Positions 43,490 to 51,631 of a DNA stretch of 64,000 bases are shown here, piece by piece. The DNA comes from UBA4781 sp963556045 (GTDB lineage: Bacteria > Chloroflexota > Anaerolineae > Anaerolineales > Anaerolineaceae). The notes beneath the pieces were generated by a model. That model had not been told where the DNA came from and did not search any database. It saw nothing but the letters and a program-made list of their open reading frames with translations. The stretch's first letter is position 1. Each line of letters starts with the position of its first letter. Location of the stretch: the NCBI GenBank assembly GCA_963556045.3, contig CAUVYA020000002.1:496001-560000 (forward strand). Direction: 5' to 3'. The position numbers were made by a program, and so were the translations under genes.

Positions 43490-44958
43490 AGCCAGATCCC
43501 TCCGGAACCCGTATAGTCCTTGTAGTCATGACTGTGCCACCAATCCGCAGCCATACTTGGAGGAAGATCAAATCGCAGGCAGCCGTTTTCAAGAAACAGC
43601 ACCCTGTCTGCCAGCACCGGCATCAAAGATAGATCGTGCATTGCAGCAATGATGGTCAACCCCTGGCTGCGTAATTCACGAATCTTTTTTACAATGAACT
43701 GGACCTGGTAAATATCCTGCCCTATGAAGATCTCATCCAACAGTAAAATGACCGGATCGTATACGAGTGCTGCAGCCAGGTTCAATCTTTTCTTCTCTCC
43801 GTAACTCAACCGATGGGGATTTGCTGCTCTCCTGTGCAGTAATTTCAAACTCTCGATCCAGGAATCCATCTTTTCAAGATGCGCATCATCAAGGCATTGA
43901 AAATTATCCAATCCGTACTGAATTTCATCAACTACACTGTTCATGAAAAGCTGATCATCGGCATCTTGAAAAACAAAACTGCACTGCCGCGGGTCAAGGG
44001 ATGGCACCTCGTTTCCCTCATGGATAAGTGTGCCGCCGGTCGGTTTAAGCATAGCGCTTATCGTTTTCATGAAGGTTGTTTTTCCAGATCCATTCGGACC
44101 CATCAGCGCGATAACCTCACCTTCATGCAAAACCAATTCCGGTATATCCAGGTGAAAACCATTTCCGTTGGAGTAATTCCAATCCCTCAATTCCAGTCTC
44201 ACCTGTTTATTATGGGTGATTTTTTGATCATGGGATTTCGCTATTTGTTTTTCCGAGAGAAATAACGGAGATTGTTCTGTATCGCCGTCAAAGCTGATCT
44301 TTCCTCCATCCAGAAAAACACAACGGTCGAATAGGGGTGCAAAATAATTCACCTTATGTTCAATAAGGATCACCGTAATATTCTTCTTATACCTCAATTC
44401 CTGCAGTACTTCGAAGACCATTCTGGTAGATTCCACATCCAGGTTGGAAGTAGGTTCATCCAGGATCAGGATGGCAGGCTGTAATGCCAGGATCGCAGCG
44501 ATTGCAATCTTTTGTTTTTCCCCGCCAGATAGTTCCAGTAAGGAACGATCAAGAAGAGTTTCTGCCATGGTCGCACGTAAAGCCCAATCCATACGCTGCT
44601 TCATTTCGTCCAATGGGATGCGTTTATTTTCCAATCCGAAACCCAATTCTTCAGTCACATTCAGCGTACAGAACTGGTCATCTGCATTCTGCTGTACGAA
44701 CCCCACGATATCCGCGACTTGATAGAGGGTCATTTGCTCAACCGGCTGTTCCCCGATCTTCACCTGACCCTGGTATAAACCTGATTGCTGATGAAAGAGA
44801 ATACCTGCCATAGCGTATGCAAGGGTGGTCTTTCCTGAGCCGGAAAGACCGCTGAGAAGAACCCACTCTCCACCTTGGATGCGAAGATTCACATCCATCA
44901 GGACTGGCTCTTCTTCATCGCCATAGTGATAGGTCAGGTTTGTGATCTCAATGTCCAT
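43486..44958 (-). CDS. ECF transporter two-domain ATPase (YkoD-like)
   Basis: 490 residues with two complete ABC domains. Domain 1: Walker A GLSGSGKTT, signature LSGGEKQ, Walker B LILDEPTSNLD. Domain 2: Walker A GPNGSGKTT, signature LSYGEKKR, Walker B ILLLDEIFIG. A fused dimer of this type is typical of YkoD-like dedicated ECF systems, in contrast to shared EcfA1/EcfA2. It starts three bases after the stop of the S-component gene and overlaps the T-component gene by ATGA. Confidence 0.93.
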   Translation of the reverse strand: MDIEITNLTYHYGDEEEPVLMDVNLRIQGGEWVLLSGLSGSGKTTLAYAMAGILFHQQSGLYQGQVKIGEQPVEQMTLYQVADIVGFVQQNADDQFCTLNVTEELGFGLENKRIPLDEMKQRMDWALRATMAETLLDRSLLELSGGEKQKIAIAAILALQPAILILDEPTSNLDVESTRMVFEVLQELRYKKNITVILIEHKVNYFAPLFDRCVFLDGGKISFDGDTEQSPLFLSEKQIAKSHDQKITHNKQVRLELRDWNYSNGNGFHLDIPELVLHEGEVIALMGPNGSGKTTFMKTISAMLKPTGGTLIHEGNEVPSLDPRQCSFVFQDADDQLFMNSVVDEIQYGLDNFQCLDDAHLEKMDSWIESLKLLHRRAANPHRLSYGEKKRLNLAAALVYDPVILLLDEIFIGQDIYQVQFIVKKIRELRSQGLTIIAAMHDLSLMPVLADRVLFLENGCLRFDLPPSMAADWWHSHDYKDYTGSGGIWL

Positions 44959-44961
44959 TTT

Positions 44962-46311
44962 CTATTGAACTTCAATCAAATCCACATTTTCCAGAAACAC
45001 GTGCCCCTGCAAAGTACCTACCAGGTAGCTCATTTCGTAACCCTCGATATTGAGAAAAATGCGGATGGTATCATCCTGCTGGATCATCTCCAGATCGCAC
45101 TCGTACACCGCATCATCCGCGTGAAAGATCACCGTTGCAGCATTATCCACGTTCAGATCTGCCAGCACCAAACCAACCGCCACACCCTGTAGTTTCTTGG
45201 AACCATCTGCCAGTTCAAAACGCACGCTGTCCATATCGAACTGCCAATCCTGTGATCGAAATTCTCCGATAACTGTGCCGTTCATCTTGATCGGGATCGG
45301 TGTACTCTGAAAAATCACCAGTTCTGATACACCACGCACCCAGGCTTTACTGTTCAAGGCACCTACCACACTGTATGCTATATCCTCTTCCTCACCGCTG
45401 GCTACAATGATCAGATCAGGGTTCGAATTGATCTCATCTATCGTGACGAAATAGCTGTATCCATCACCGGCAGTGATCAAAACCATGTCCGTATTCTCGC
45501 CCATACCGGCAAAAGCGAGGATATCTTTCAATGGATAACCGGTGTAGGTTCCTGCTGTGCCCTGCAGGCTTGTTTCGACCGTTAGCGGCAGGATATTGGT
45601 TTGACTTTCCTGAAATACACTCGTTTTGGTCACATTCCCCGAAATAACGATCTCCCCTTCACCCCGGGAGGTTTCGAGATACACGAATACGAACACCACA
45701 CACAACAGCAATCCAGCCAGCAGAAATATCCAGCGTGAGGTTTTCTTTTTCTCCTCTATACGCGGTGTAATGATGCCGGTCTTTGCCAGATTCTTCAATG
45801 CAAGCTGGCTGAGCAGCCCGCCAAAGACAACACCTGACAGGAATGCCATTCCACCTACGATCACCAGACTCCAATATGCCAGCGTATCAGCCGGTACCGA
45901 TGCAAAGATCTGGAATACAAAGACGTTCGATGCCGCCGCCAATCCACCTGCTACTATATTTTTTGTGGAATTCTTCAACGCAGGCAGCACAAAGACCAGT
46001 TCCACGATGATGCCTGCCACCAGGTCTACAATGAGAACTAGCACACCGTGAGTATTACCGCTGAGTAATTCCACAACACCTTTCAGAACACCTACGAGGA
46101 CGGCTGTACCGTTCTTATTGACGATACCTACAGCCAGCAGGATCCATACAATGTGCAGCCCTGCTGCCCACTGTGTCGTACCGGCAAAACCTAGAAACGA
46201 CTGGAACAGATCTCCGATCATGTTGATATAGGTGCTCGCTATTCCCCCGACTGCCGAGAAACCCGCAATGAATAATAGATCTCTGGTACTGAAATAATAG
46301 TCCTTCTTCAT
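44962..46311 (-). CDS. YkoE-like ECF substrate-binding (S) component fused to an extracytoplasmic SUOX-like domain
   Basis: 449 residues. Residues ~1-190 hold about six membrane helices and start like YkoE family S components (FSTRDLLFIAGFSAVGGIASTYINMIGDLF). A further membrane helix (WIFLLAGLLLCVVFVFVYLE, ~205-225) leads to a ~220-residue outside domain with YTGYPLKDILAFAG, YSYFVTIDEI and AWVRGVSELVIF, similar to the small lipoprotein at the operon's end. Known YkoE proteins lack this extension. YkoE systems are linked to thiamine precursors elsewhere; the riboswitch here is not a TPP type, so another substrate is likely. ATG 46311 has AGAGGAAAGC upstream and directly follows the attenuator. 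Confidence 0.8.
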   Translation of the reverse strand: MKKDYYFSTRDLLFIAGFSAVGGIASTYINMIGDLFQSFLGFAGTTQWAAGLHIVWILLAVGIVNKNGTAVLVGVLKGVVELLSGNTHGVLVLIVDLVAGIIVELVFVLPALKNSTKNIVAGGLAAASNVFVFQIFASVPADTLAYWSLVIVGGMAFLSGVVFGGLLSQLALKNLAKTGIITPRIEEKKKTSRWIFLLAGLLLCVVFVFVYLETSRGEGEIVISGNVTKTSVFQESQTNILPLTVETSLQGTAGTYTGYPLKDILAFAGMGENTDMVLITAGDGYSYFVTIDEINSNPDLIIVASGEEEDIAYSVVGALNSKAWVRGVSELVIFQSTPIPIKMNGTVIGEFRSQDWQFDMDSVRFELADGSKKLQGVAVGLVLADLNVDNAATVIFHADDAVYECDLEMIQQDDTIRIFLNIEGYEMSYLVGTLQGHVFLENVDLIEVQ

Positions 46312-46334
46312 GCTTTCCTCTCCCAAAATAAAAA

Positions 46335-46357
46335 AATGCGCCTGCGGAAAGGCGCAC
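46335..46357 (-). terminator. Attenuator at the end of the ECF-operon leader
   Basis: Minus strand GTGCGCC, loop TTTCCGCA, GGCGCA, then seven T. It lies between the structured leader and the first gene, 25 bases before the ATG, so it must be read through for expression. This is the layout of a riboswitch that acts on transcription. Confidence 0.88.
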
Positions 46358-46470
46358 AGAAAAGATCACATGGAAGGATCCTGTTCTGCATCTCCTTTCC
46401 ATACCGGGAGGCACAACCGTTTCCGGTTGCACCCTATCGGTCCCAAAACCATAACATTCGTCGTCGTAGA
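46358..46470 (-). promoter_or_regulatory. Structured leader, candidate molybdenum-cofactor (Moco/Tuco) riboswitch
   Basis: On the minus strand: GGGACCGATAGGG, hairpin GCAACCG-GAAA-CGGTTGT, GCCTCCCGGT pairing back to ACCG/GGG, then ATGGAAAGGAGATGC with a stem to TCCTTCCAT. The GNRA hairpin, GCCTCCC block and GGAAAGGA block resemble my recollection of the Moco RNA motif; I cannot align it to the model here. The TPP, cobalamin, FMN, SAM and THF signatures are absent. A TACAAT -10 box at 46506-46501 suggests a ~180-base leader. The following genes encode molybdopterin-fold proteins and an importer, which supports the guess. Confidence 0.55.
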
Positions 46471-46570
46471 TTAAGAGACTCGAAGATGCACTCTGCTGGC
46501 ATTGTATCATAGAATTCGTGTAGAGAAGAATGAAGGTTATTTTCTTCAATTTTTAATAGAAAAAAGGCTT

Positions 46571-48046
46571 ATGAACATAAATCCGACTCAGTCCGAACTC
46601 CAGACATTGATGGAAAAGAATCCACAGGCGCAGCGCACCAATAAAGGGAATTATTCTATCCGCACACATGTCACCGCACGTTCCAATGAATCCACTTTCT
46701 TTGTCTATGACACACCCAATGGCAGACCTGCCATCACCCGTGCAGAATATCAAAAACTTGCCGAAATGCAGGATGAGTATCTTGCCCAGCATGAGAGCAT
46801 TCAGATTGATGGCTATATCGGTCCTGACCCGGATTTCAGGGTTGCCTGTCGCTTGATCGTTGAAAGTGCCAATGCCAATATCGCTGCTATGCAGCAGCAG
46901 TTGTATTTTCCTGCCGACGAGCATTTCCACCCGCAATTCACCATCATCATCACACCCAACCTGATGACAGAGCAATATCCCAACCGGCGTTTGATCGCAG
47001 TGGATCTGGAGAATTGGACCACGCGTGTGTTCGGTTCCGATTACTTTGGAGAATCCAAGAAAGGTGGGCTGCGCATGTGGAACCACTGGGTCTACCAGCA
47101 GGGCGGACTGGCGCTGCATGCCGGTTGCAAGGTCTTCCCCGATATCGTCAACCGCGAAGAGTTAGCTCTCATCATCGGTCTTTCTGGAACCGGCAAGACC
47201 ACCACCACTTTCCGCCAGCAGCGTGACAGCCTGCCGGTGCAGGATGATTTCTGCGCGTTGTTCCCAAAAGGGAAAGTGTACGCCTCTGAAAATGGCTGCT
47301 TCGCAAAAACCATCGGGTTGGATGCAAATGACGAGCCTACCATCTATCGCGCTCTGACCCAGCCCAATTCGTGGCTTGAAAATGTTACGGTTCGCGAAGA
47401 CGGTTCCATTGATTTCATGGATGGCAGCTATACCACCAATGGGCGCGGCACTTTTCAATTAAATGCCATTCCGCACCGCAGCCCCTGCGATCTGTCGCCT
47501 GTCAAATATATCTTTCTTCTTAATCGCAATTTCAACATCATTCCGGCTGTGGCGAAGCTGAACCATACCATGGCAGCCCAGTATTTCATGCTGGGTGAGA
47601 CCACCGGCACCTCTGCCGGAGGGAAATCGGAGGCGGGCAAAGCCCTGCGTGTGCCGGGCACCAATCCCTTCTTCACCATGGATGATGCCCTGCAGGCGAA
47701 CCGTTTTCATGACCTGCTGCAGACCATGCCAGATGTGGAAGTGTATCTGCTCAACACCGGACGCGTAGGTGGGGATGAGGTTGATCCTCGTTCTAAAAAA
47801 GTGAAGATAAAACACAGTTCCGCCATCATCGAAGCCATCCTCAACCGCACCATCCACTGGAAGCAGGACCCCATCTTCCATTACGAGATCGCCGCCGTGC
47901 TACCCGATTTTGAAGATCGCGAGTTGTTAAATCCCTATCAACTGTATAAAGCTCAGGGACGCCTGGATGAATACCAGACCATCTCAGAGAAATTAATACA
48001 GGAACGGGAAGAATATTTAAGGGATTATTCAAATCTTGAGATCTAG
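46571..48046 (+). CDS. pckA: Phosphoenolpyruvate carboxykinase (ATP)
   Basis: 491 residues. It converts oxaloacetate and ATP to PEP, CO2 and ADP. The kinase-1a P-loop is GLSGTGKTTTT, kinase-2 is PVQDDFCALFPKGKVYASENGCFAKTIGLD in pieces, and LGETTGTSAGGKSEAGKA is also seen. ATG 46571 is preceded by AAAAGG and gives a normal N terminus; the open frame extends 23 codons upstream into the promoter region shared with the ECF operon. The ATP-dependent type can also run toward oxaloacetate in fermenters. Confidence 0.93.
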   Translation: MNINPTQSELQTLMEKNPQAQRTNKGNYSIRTHVTARSNESTFFVYDTPNGRPAITRAEYQKLAEMQDEYLAQHESIQIDGYIGPDPDFRVACRLIVESANANIAAMQQQLYFPADEHFHPQFTIIITPNLMTEQYPNRRLIAVDLENWTTRVFGSDYFGESKKGGLRMWNHWVYQQGGLALHAGCKVFPDIVNREELALIIGLSGTGKTTTTFRQQRDSLPVQDDFCALFPKGKVYASENGCFAKTIGLDANDEPTIYRALTQPNSWLENVTVREDGSIDFMDGSYTTNGRGTFQLNAIPHRSPCDLSPVKYIFLLNRNFNIIPAVAKLNHTMAAQYFMLGETTGTSAGGKSEAGKALRVPGTNPFFTMDDALQANRFHDLLQTMPDVEVYLLNTGRVGGDEVDPRSKKVKIKHSSAIIEAILNRTIHWKQDPIFHYEIAAVLPDFEDRELLNPYQLYKAQGRLDEYQTISEKLIQEREEYLRDYSNLEI

Positions 48047-48379
48047 TAAAAAAGCCGATTGTGGAAATTATAATAAGGTAACCTTTATCATCATGGATGA
48101 GATGGGCAAGATGATGTTGAGAAGAATTTAAATTTTTCTGATATTTTTTACCCTGAAAAACTTTTTTTTGTACAGTCTTCTGCCATGAAAACCCTGGTTG
48201 AGGGGAATCGTTGAACCTATACAAGGTTTTCTTCCAGCTACTCAATGCTGTTTTGTTGAATTGCTGTGTAATTTGTATAGCCATGAACAAAACTATATAA
48301 TTATGCTGGTTTGAACAGCCGTTTTTATTACCGAACTGTTGCTTATCTGTGAAAAATTGAGCGACAAAGGAAGCATACA
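48047..48379 (+). other. Intergenic region before the CehA/McbA-type gene
   Basis: 333 A+T-rich bases without a convincing coding frame. The only clear signals are the promoter at 48273-48301 and the AAGGAAG ribosome-binding site just before 48380. No hairpin terminator for pckA is visible. Confidence 0.6.
48273..48301 (+). promoter_or_regulatory. Sigma-70-type promoter of the CehA/McbA-type gene
   Basis: TTGTAT (48273-48278), 17-base spacer, perfect TATAAT (48296-48301). The transcript would have a leader of about 70 bases. Confidence 0.72.
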
Positions 48380-50968
48380 ATGGAAACGAAAAGCTCTCCC
48401 TATTTTACGTCTATTCCTCTTTATGATGCCTATAACCGCAATATAAACGGATTAACAAAGAACGATTGTACGGAAACGGTTCTGGAGAATCGACAGCATT
48501 TGCTGACCGGCAGCAATATTCTATGGGGTATGCCTTTTCTACTGGGTAGAGACGAACAGGAAAATAACGTATTGCTGTTAAAAGATGAACCTGTCGAATT
48601 CCATTTGCCGGAGATTTCGCACGACAGGTATATAGTTTTCTTGCATTCCGTGGATTTCAAGCAGAGTGAAGATGGAGAAGATGGAATTGTACAGCATCAC
48701 ATGGGTAATCCACGTCTTGGAGAGACAGTAGCAGAGTATACGCTCAATTATTCGGATGGCACGCAACATACAATTCTGATCAGACGGCGGTTCAACATCA
48801 GTGAATTTAAACTGAAATGGGGCGAAGACAGCTTCGAATGCGTACCACATACCAAGCCGCAGGCATTTCGTTCAAACACGGAAGAGTTTGTACGCGGGGA
48901 AAAAGTAACGCATATCTTTGGGATAGGCGCGTTCCATACAGCAGCGCCGGGGTATGGCTGTGAGATGCAGCACTGGTTGTATGCAGCCGAAAATCCATTC
49001 CTGGAAAAGGACCTTGTAGCTATAACATTTACTCCAAAAGACGGGACGGTTTTCATCTTTGGAATTACCGGTGGCTCGGTTTCAACGAATCCCATACGCT
49101 GGGATGCCGCCAAAAGACTCAAACTTAGGCTGCCGGATGGAGTAGAGCTTAATGAGTTCGGCGATTACGACGACCTGGATATTGACCTCGGTTGCATCGT
49201 TACAACATTTCCCTTGCGCGATTATGATAACGAGAATTGGGAGAAAGGGTACAACAATAAACCTCCTAAAATGTCAACGAAAGAGGTTCTTGTTGAATAC
49301 TACGCGCATCCGCAGGCAAATATTTATATCGGGCAGAACAATCCCAGGGGCATCCAGCTTAGCAGTTTAGCAGATGAACCCTGCCACGCCGAAGGTTTCT
49401 CTCTGGTGAAAGCCATCAAACCCAACATCCCGGTTAAGATTCGCATATATGACGATAAAACCGGTTTGCCGGTATCGGCGAAACTGCATATTCACAGCAT
49501 AGACGGAGAATATCTTGCACCAATGAACCGGCACCGTTTTCCCAACCCGCACTGGTTTGAAGATTACAGCGTCGATTTCACTAACGATGGTCATTCCGCC
49601 ACGTACGTTGACGGTTCAACGGTAGTTCTCCTTCCGGAGGGTGAAGTCTATATTGAAGTATCAAAGGGATTTGAGATCAAACCGGTAAAAGTGAGACAGA
49701 CTATATGCAGAGATACAGAAACGATCGATATTGGTCTGGAACACGTGCTAAACTGGCGTGCAAAAGGGTGGGTATCTGCGGACACGCACGTCCACTTTCT
49801 GACACCAAATTCCGCATTGCTGGAGGGAAGCGGTGAAGGCGTCAATATCGTAAACCTGCTTGCCAGCCAATGGGGGGAATTATTCACGAACGTGGGCGAT
49901 TTTGATGGATCGACCACACTTGCCAGCCAGGAAGCAGGCAGTGCTGGTGAATATCTTGTGCGTGTGGGCACCGAAAACAGGCAGCATATATTGGGGCATA
50001 TTTCCCTGTTGGGTTATGAGGGCAATATGATCCTGCCGTTAACGACCGGAGGAACGGATGAGTCAAGGTTAGGCGACCCGCTGGAAAACTCCTTACAGGA
50101 TTGGGCGAGGCAGTGCCGCAGGCAGAATGGTTTGGCGATCTTACCCCATTTCCCAAATCCAAGAGCCGAAGGGGCAGCGACTCTCGTCATGGAGTTGATC
50201 GACGGAGTCGAGATGACCTCCTGGGGTGCGATATTCGCTGGAATAAATCCATACTCTCTGTCAGACTGGTATCGTTATCTGAATTGTGGATTCATGGTTC
50301 CTGCAGTAGGCGGGACGGATAAAATGTGTGCAGAAACACCTGTCGGCGGCGTTAGGACTTATGCCTTGATCAAGGACAAACCGTTCACGTATGAAAACTG
50401 GAAAGAAGTTGTGCGCAGCGGTTTAACTTTCGCGACGTATGGTCCCCTGCTGGATTTTCATATAAACGGTCACGATATGGGCTCCACTGTACAGTTTGGA
50501 GATGATGGAGGAACGGTAGAAATAGATTGGAAAGTTTCTTCCGTAACAATACCTGTTACAAAGGCAGAGCTTGTTTTTAACGGTGAATTGCTGGAGCTTA
50601 AGGAACTGGATCCTGAAAAAATGGACCACAGTGGAAGCTGGTCCGTAAAGGTAAAGGAAAGCGGGTGGTTCGCTCTACGAGTTCGTGGGAAACACCCGGA
50701 CAGAAAAGAAATCATTGCGGCACACTCCAGCCCGGTTTCCGTCCGTGTTGAGAACAAACCCATCTTTAACAAGCTGGATGCAATGACGATTCTCGATCAG
50801 ATCGAAGGAGCTACCGCGTATGTCAAGAATTTAGGCTCGAAAGCCGATGAGACGAAATATCGTCAGTTGATGGAGAATCTCACCGCAGCACACAGAAAAC
50901 TTCATAATTACATGCATCAGAACGGCATTTTTCATGACCATAATGTTGTGGAAGATCACCATAAATAA
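48380..50968 (+). CDS. CehA/McbA-family PHP-type metallohydrolase
   Basis: 862 residues with no signal peptide. The first ~460 residues are beta-rich and unassigned. The PHP-like metal domain begins at about 465 with SADTHVHFL (HxH). It continues through HILGHISLLGYEG, LPHFPNPRAEGA, MELIDGVEMTSWG and VPAVGGTDKM, and a small beta domain ends the protein. CehA and McbA hydrolyse carbaryl; most relatives have unknown substrates (amides, esters or phosphoesters). The ATG has AAGGAAG 7 bases upstream. It is a single-gene unit with its own strong promoter and a following hairpin. Confidence 0.78.
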   Translation: METKSSPYFTSIPLYDAYNRNINGLTKNDCTETVLENRQHLLTGSNILWGMPFLLGRDEQENNVLLLKDEPVEFHLPEISHDRYIVFLHSVDFKQSEDGEDGIVQHHMGNPRLGETVAEYTLNYSDGTQHTILIRRRFNISEFKLKWGEDSFECVPHTKPQAFRSNTEEFVRGEKVTHIFGIGAFHTAAPGYGCEMQHWLYAAENPFLEKDLVAITFTPKDGTVFIFGITGGSVSTNPIRWDAAKRLKLRLPDGVELNEFGDYDDLDIDLGCIVTTFPLRDYDNENWEKGYNNKPPKMSTKEVLVEYYAHPQANIYIGQNNPRGIQLSSLADEPCHAEGFSLVKAIKPNIPVKIRIYDDKTGLPVSAKLHIHSIDGEYLAPMNRHRFPNPHWFEDYSVDFTNDGHSATYVDGSTVVLLPEGEVYIEVSKGFEIKPVKVRQTICRDTETIDIGLEHVLNWRAKGWVSADTHVHFLTPNSALLEGSGEGVNIVNLLASQWGELFTNVGDFDGSTTLASQEAGSAGEYLVRVGTENRQHILGHISLLGYEGNMILPLTTGGTDESRLGDPLENSLQDWARQCRRQNGLAILPHFPNPRAEGAATLVMELIDGVEMTSWGAIFAGINPYSLSDWYRYLNCGFMVPAVGGTDKMCAETPVGGVRTYALIKDKPFTYENWKEVVRSGLTFATYGPLLDFHINGHDMGSTVQFGDDGGTVEIDWKVSSVTIPVTKAELVFNGELLELKELDPEKMDHSGSWSVKVKESGWFALRVRGKHPDRKEIIAAHSSPVSVRVENKPIFNKLDAMTILDQIEGATAYVKNLGSKADETKYRQLMENLTAAHRKLHNYMHQNGIFHDHNVVEDHHK

Positions 50969-51016
50969 TTGCAGTAAAAACAAAGGTTTTTATTAATGTA
51001 AATAATCATATAAGGG

Positions 51017-51050
51017 AAAGAGGATATGAAATGAAATTCATATCCTTTTC
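51017..51050 (+). terminator. Terminator after the CehA/McbA-type gene
   Basis: GGATATGAA (51022-51030), loop ATGAAA, TTCATATCC (51037-51045), TTTTC. Confidence 0.75.
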
Positions 51051-51130
51051 TCTATTTGCGAAATATCTGAAAAGCTAAGGTGATTTCCTCTTTATTAAGT
51101 TAAAGAAAAATTACTACACAAGTCTTCCAT

Positions 51131-51625
51131 TTACTCTTTCACTTTCAATCGCACCAGTTCATCACCTTTTTCAACCATTTGCCCTTTTTCGACCAATACT
51201 TTCTCAACAGTGCCAGCCGAAGGCGCGCGGAACTCCATCAGCATCTTCATGGATTCCAGCACGACCAGTATCTGGTCAGCTTCCACCGTTTCCCCTTCTT
51301 TCACCAGTACCTCCGAGATCGCGCCTGGAATAGGTGCAGATACAATGCCGGTATTTTTCTTTTTCGCTTGTTTTTTCCCCTGACGGTTGGATGGCTGTAC
51401 TAACACCTCGGTCTGCAAGCCGCGCGTTGTGATCTGGTAGGTATCTTCCTCATCCTGCCGAAGAAAGAATTCTCTTTTCCCCTCATCACGCTCGATCATG
51501 AACAGACCACTGTCGTTCAGGAAATGGATACCGGCGTACACTTCATTCCCATCAACCCAAACATGGTCCCCTTCCACTTCGATGAGGTATTCTTTCTCTT
51601 TTATGCTAACTCGGTATTTATCCAT
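51131..51625 (-). CDS. Biotin carboxyl carrier protein (acyl-CoA carboxylase)
   Basis: 164 residues. The C-terminal biotinyl domain has the biotin-lysine motif ESMKM, with hydrophobic flanks (ILVVLESMKMLMEF). The N-terminal ~80 residues form a small beta domain of the kind found in the alpha subunits of propionyl/methylcrotonyl-CoA carboxylases. A K-rich linker joins them. It carries CO2 from the biotin carboxylase to the carboxyltransferase encoded just upstream. It is the last gene of the lipid operon, 6 bases after accC, and probably translated by coupling because no Shine-Dalgarno is seen. Confidence 0.92.
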   Translation of the reverse strand: MDKYRVSIKEKEYLIEVEGDHVWVDGNEVYAGIHFLNDSGLFMIERDEGKREFFLRQDEEDTYQITTRGLQTEVLVQPSNRQGKKQAKKKNTGIVSAPIPGAISEVLVKEGETVEADQILVVLESMKMLMEFRAPSAGTVEKVLVEKGQMVEKGDELVRLKVKE

Positions 51626-51631
51626 GTTATT

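Noticed and set aside
46358..46470. Thiamine (TPP) riboswitch, suggested by the YkoE/D/C-like genes
   Set aside because: The CTGAGA and ACCTGATCTGGATAATGCCAGCG-type blocks of the THI element are absent. Cobalamin and FMN boxes are absent too.
47841..48380. Open frame on the minus strand overlapping the end of pckA and the following gap
   Set aside because: Most of it is antisense to pckA, and the rest is A+T-rich with no ribosome-binding site or recognisable protein features.
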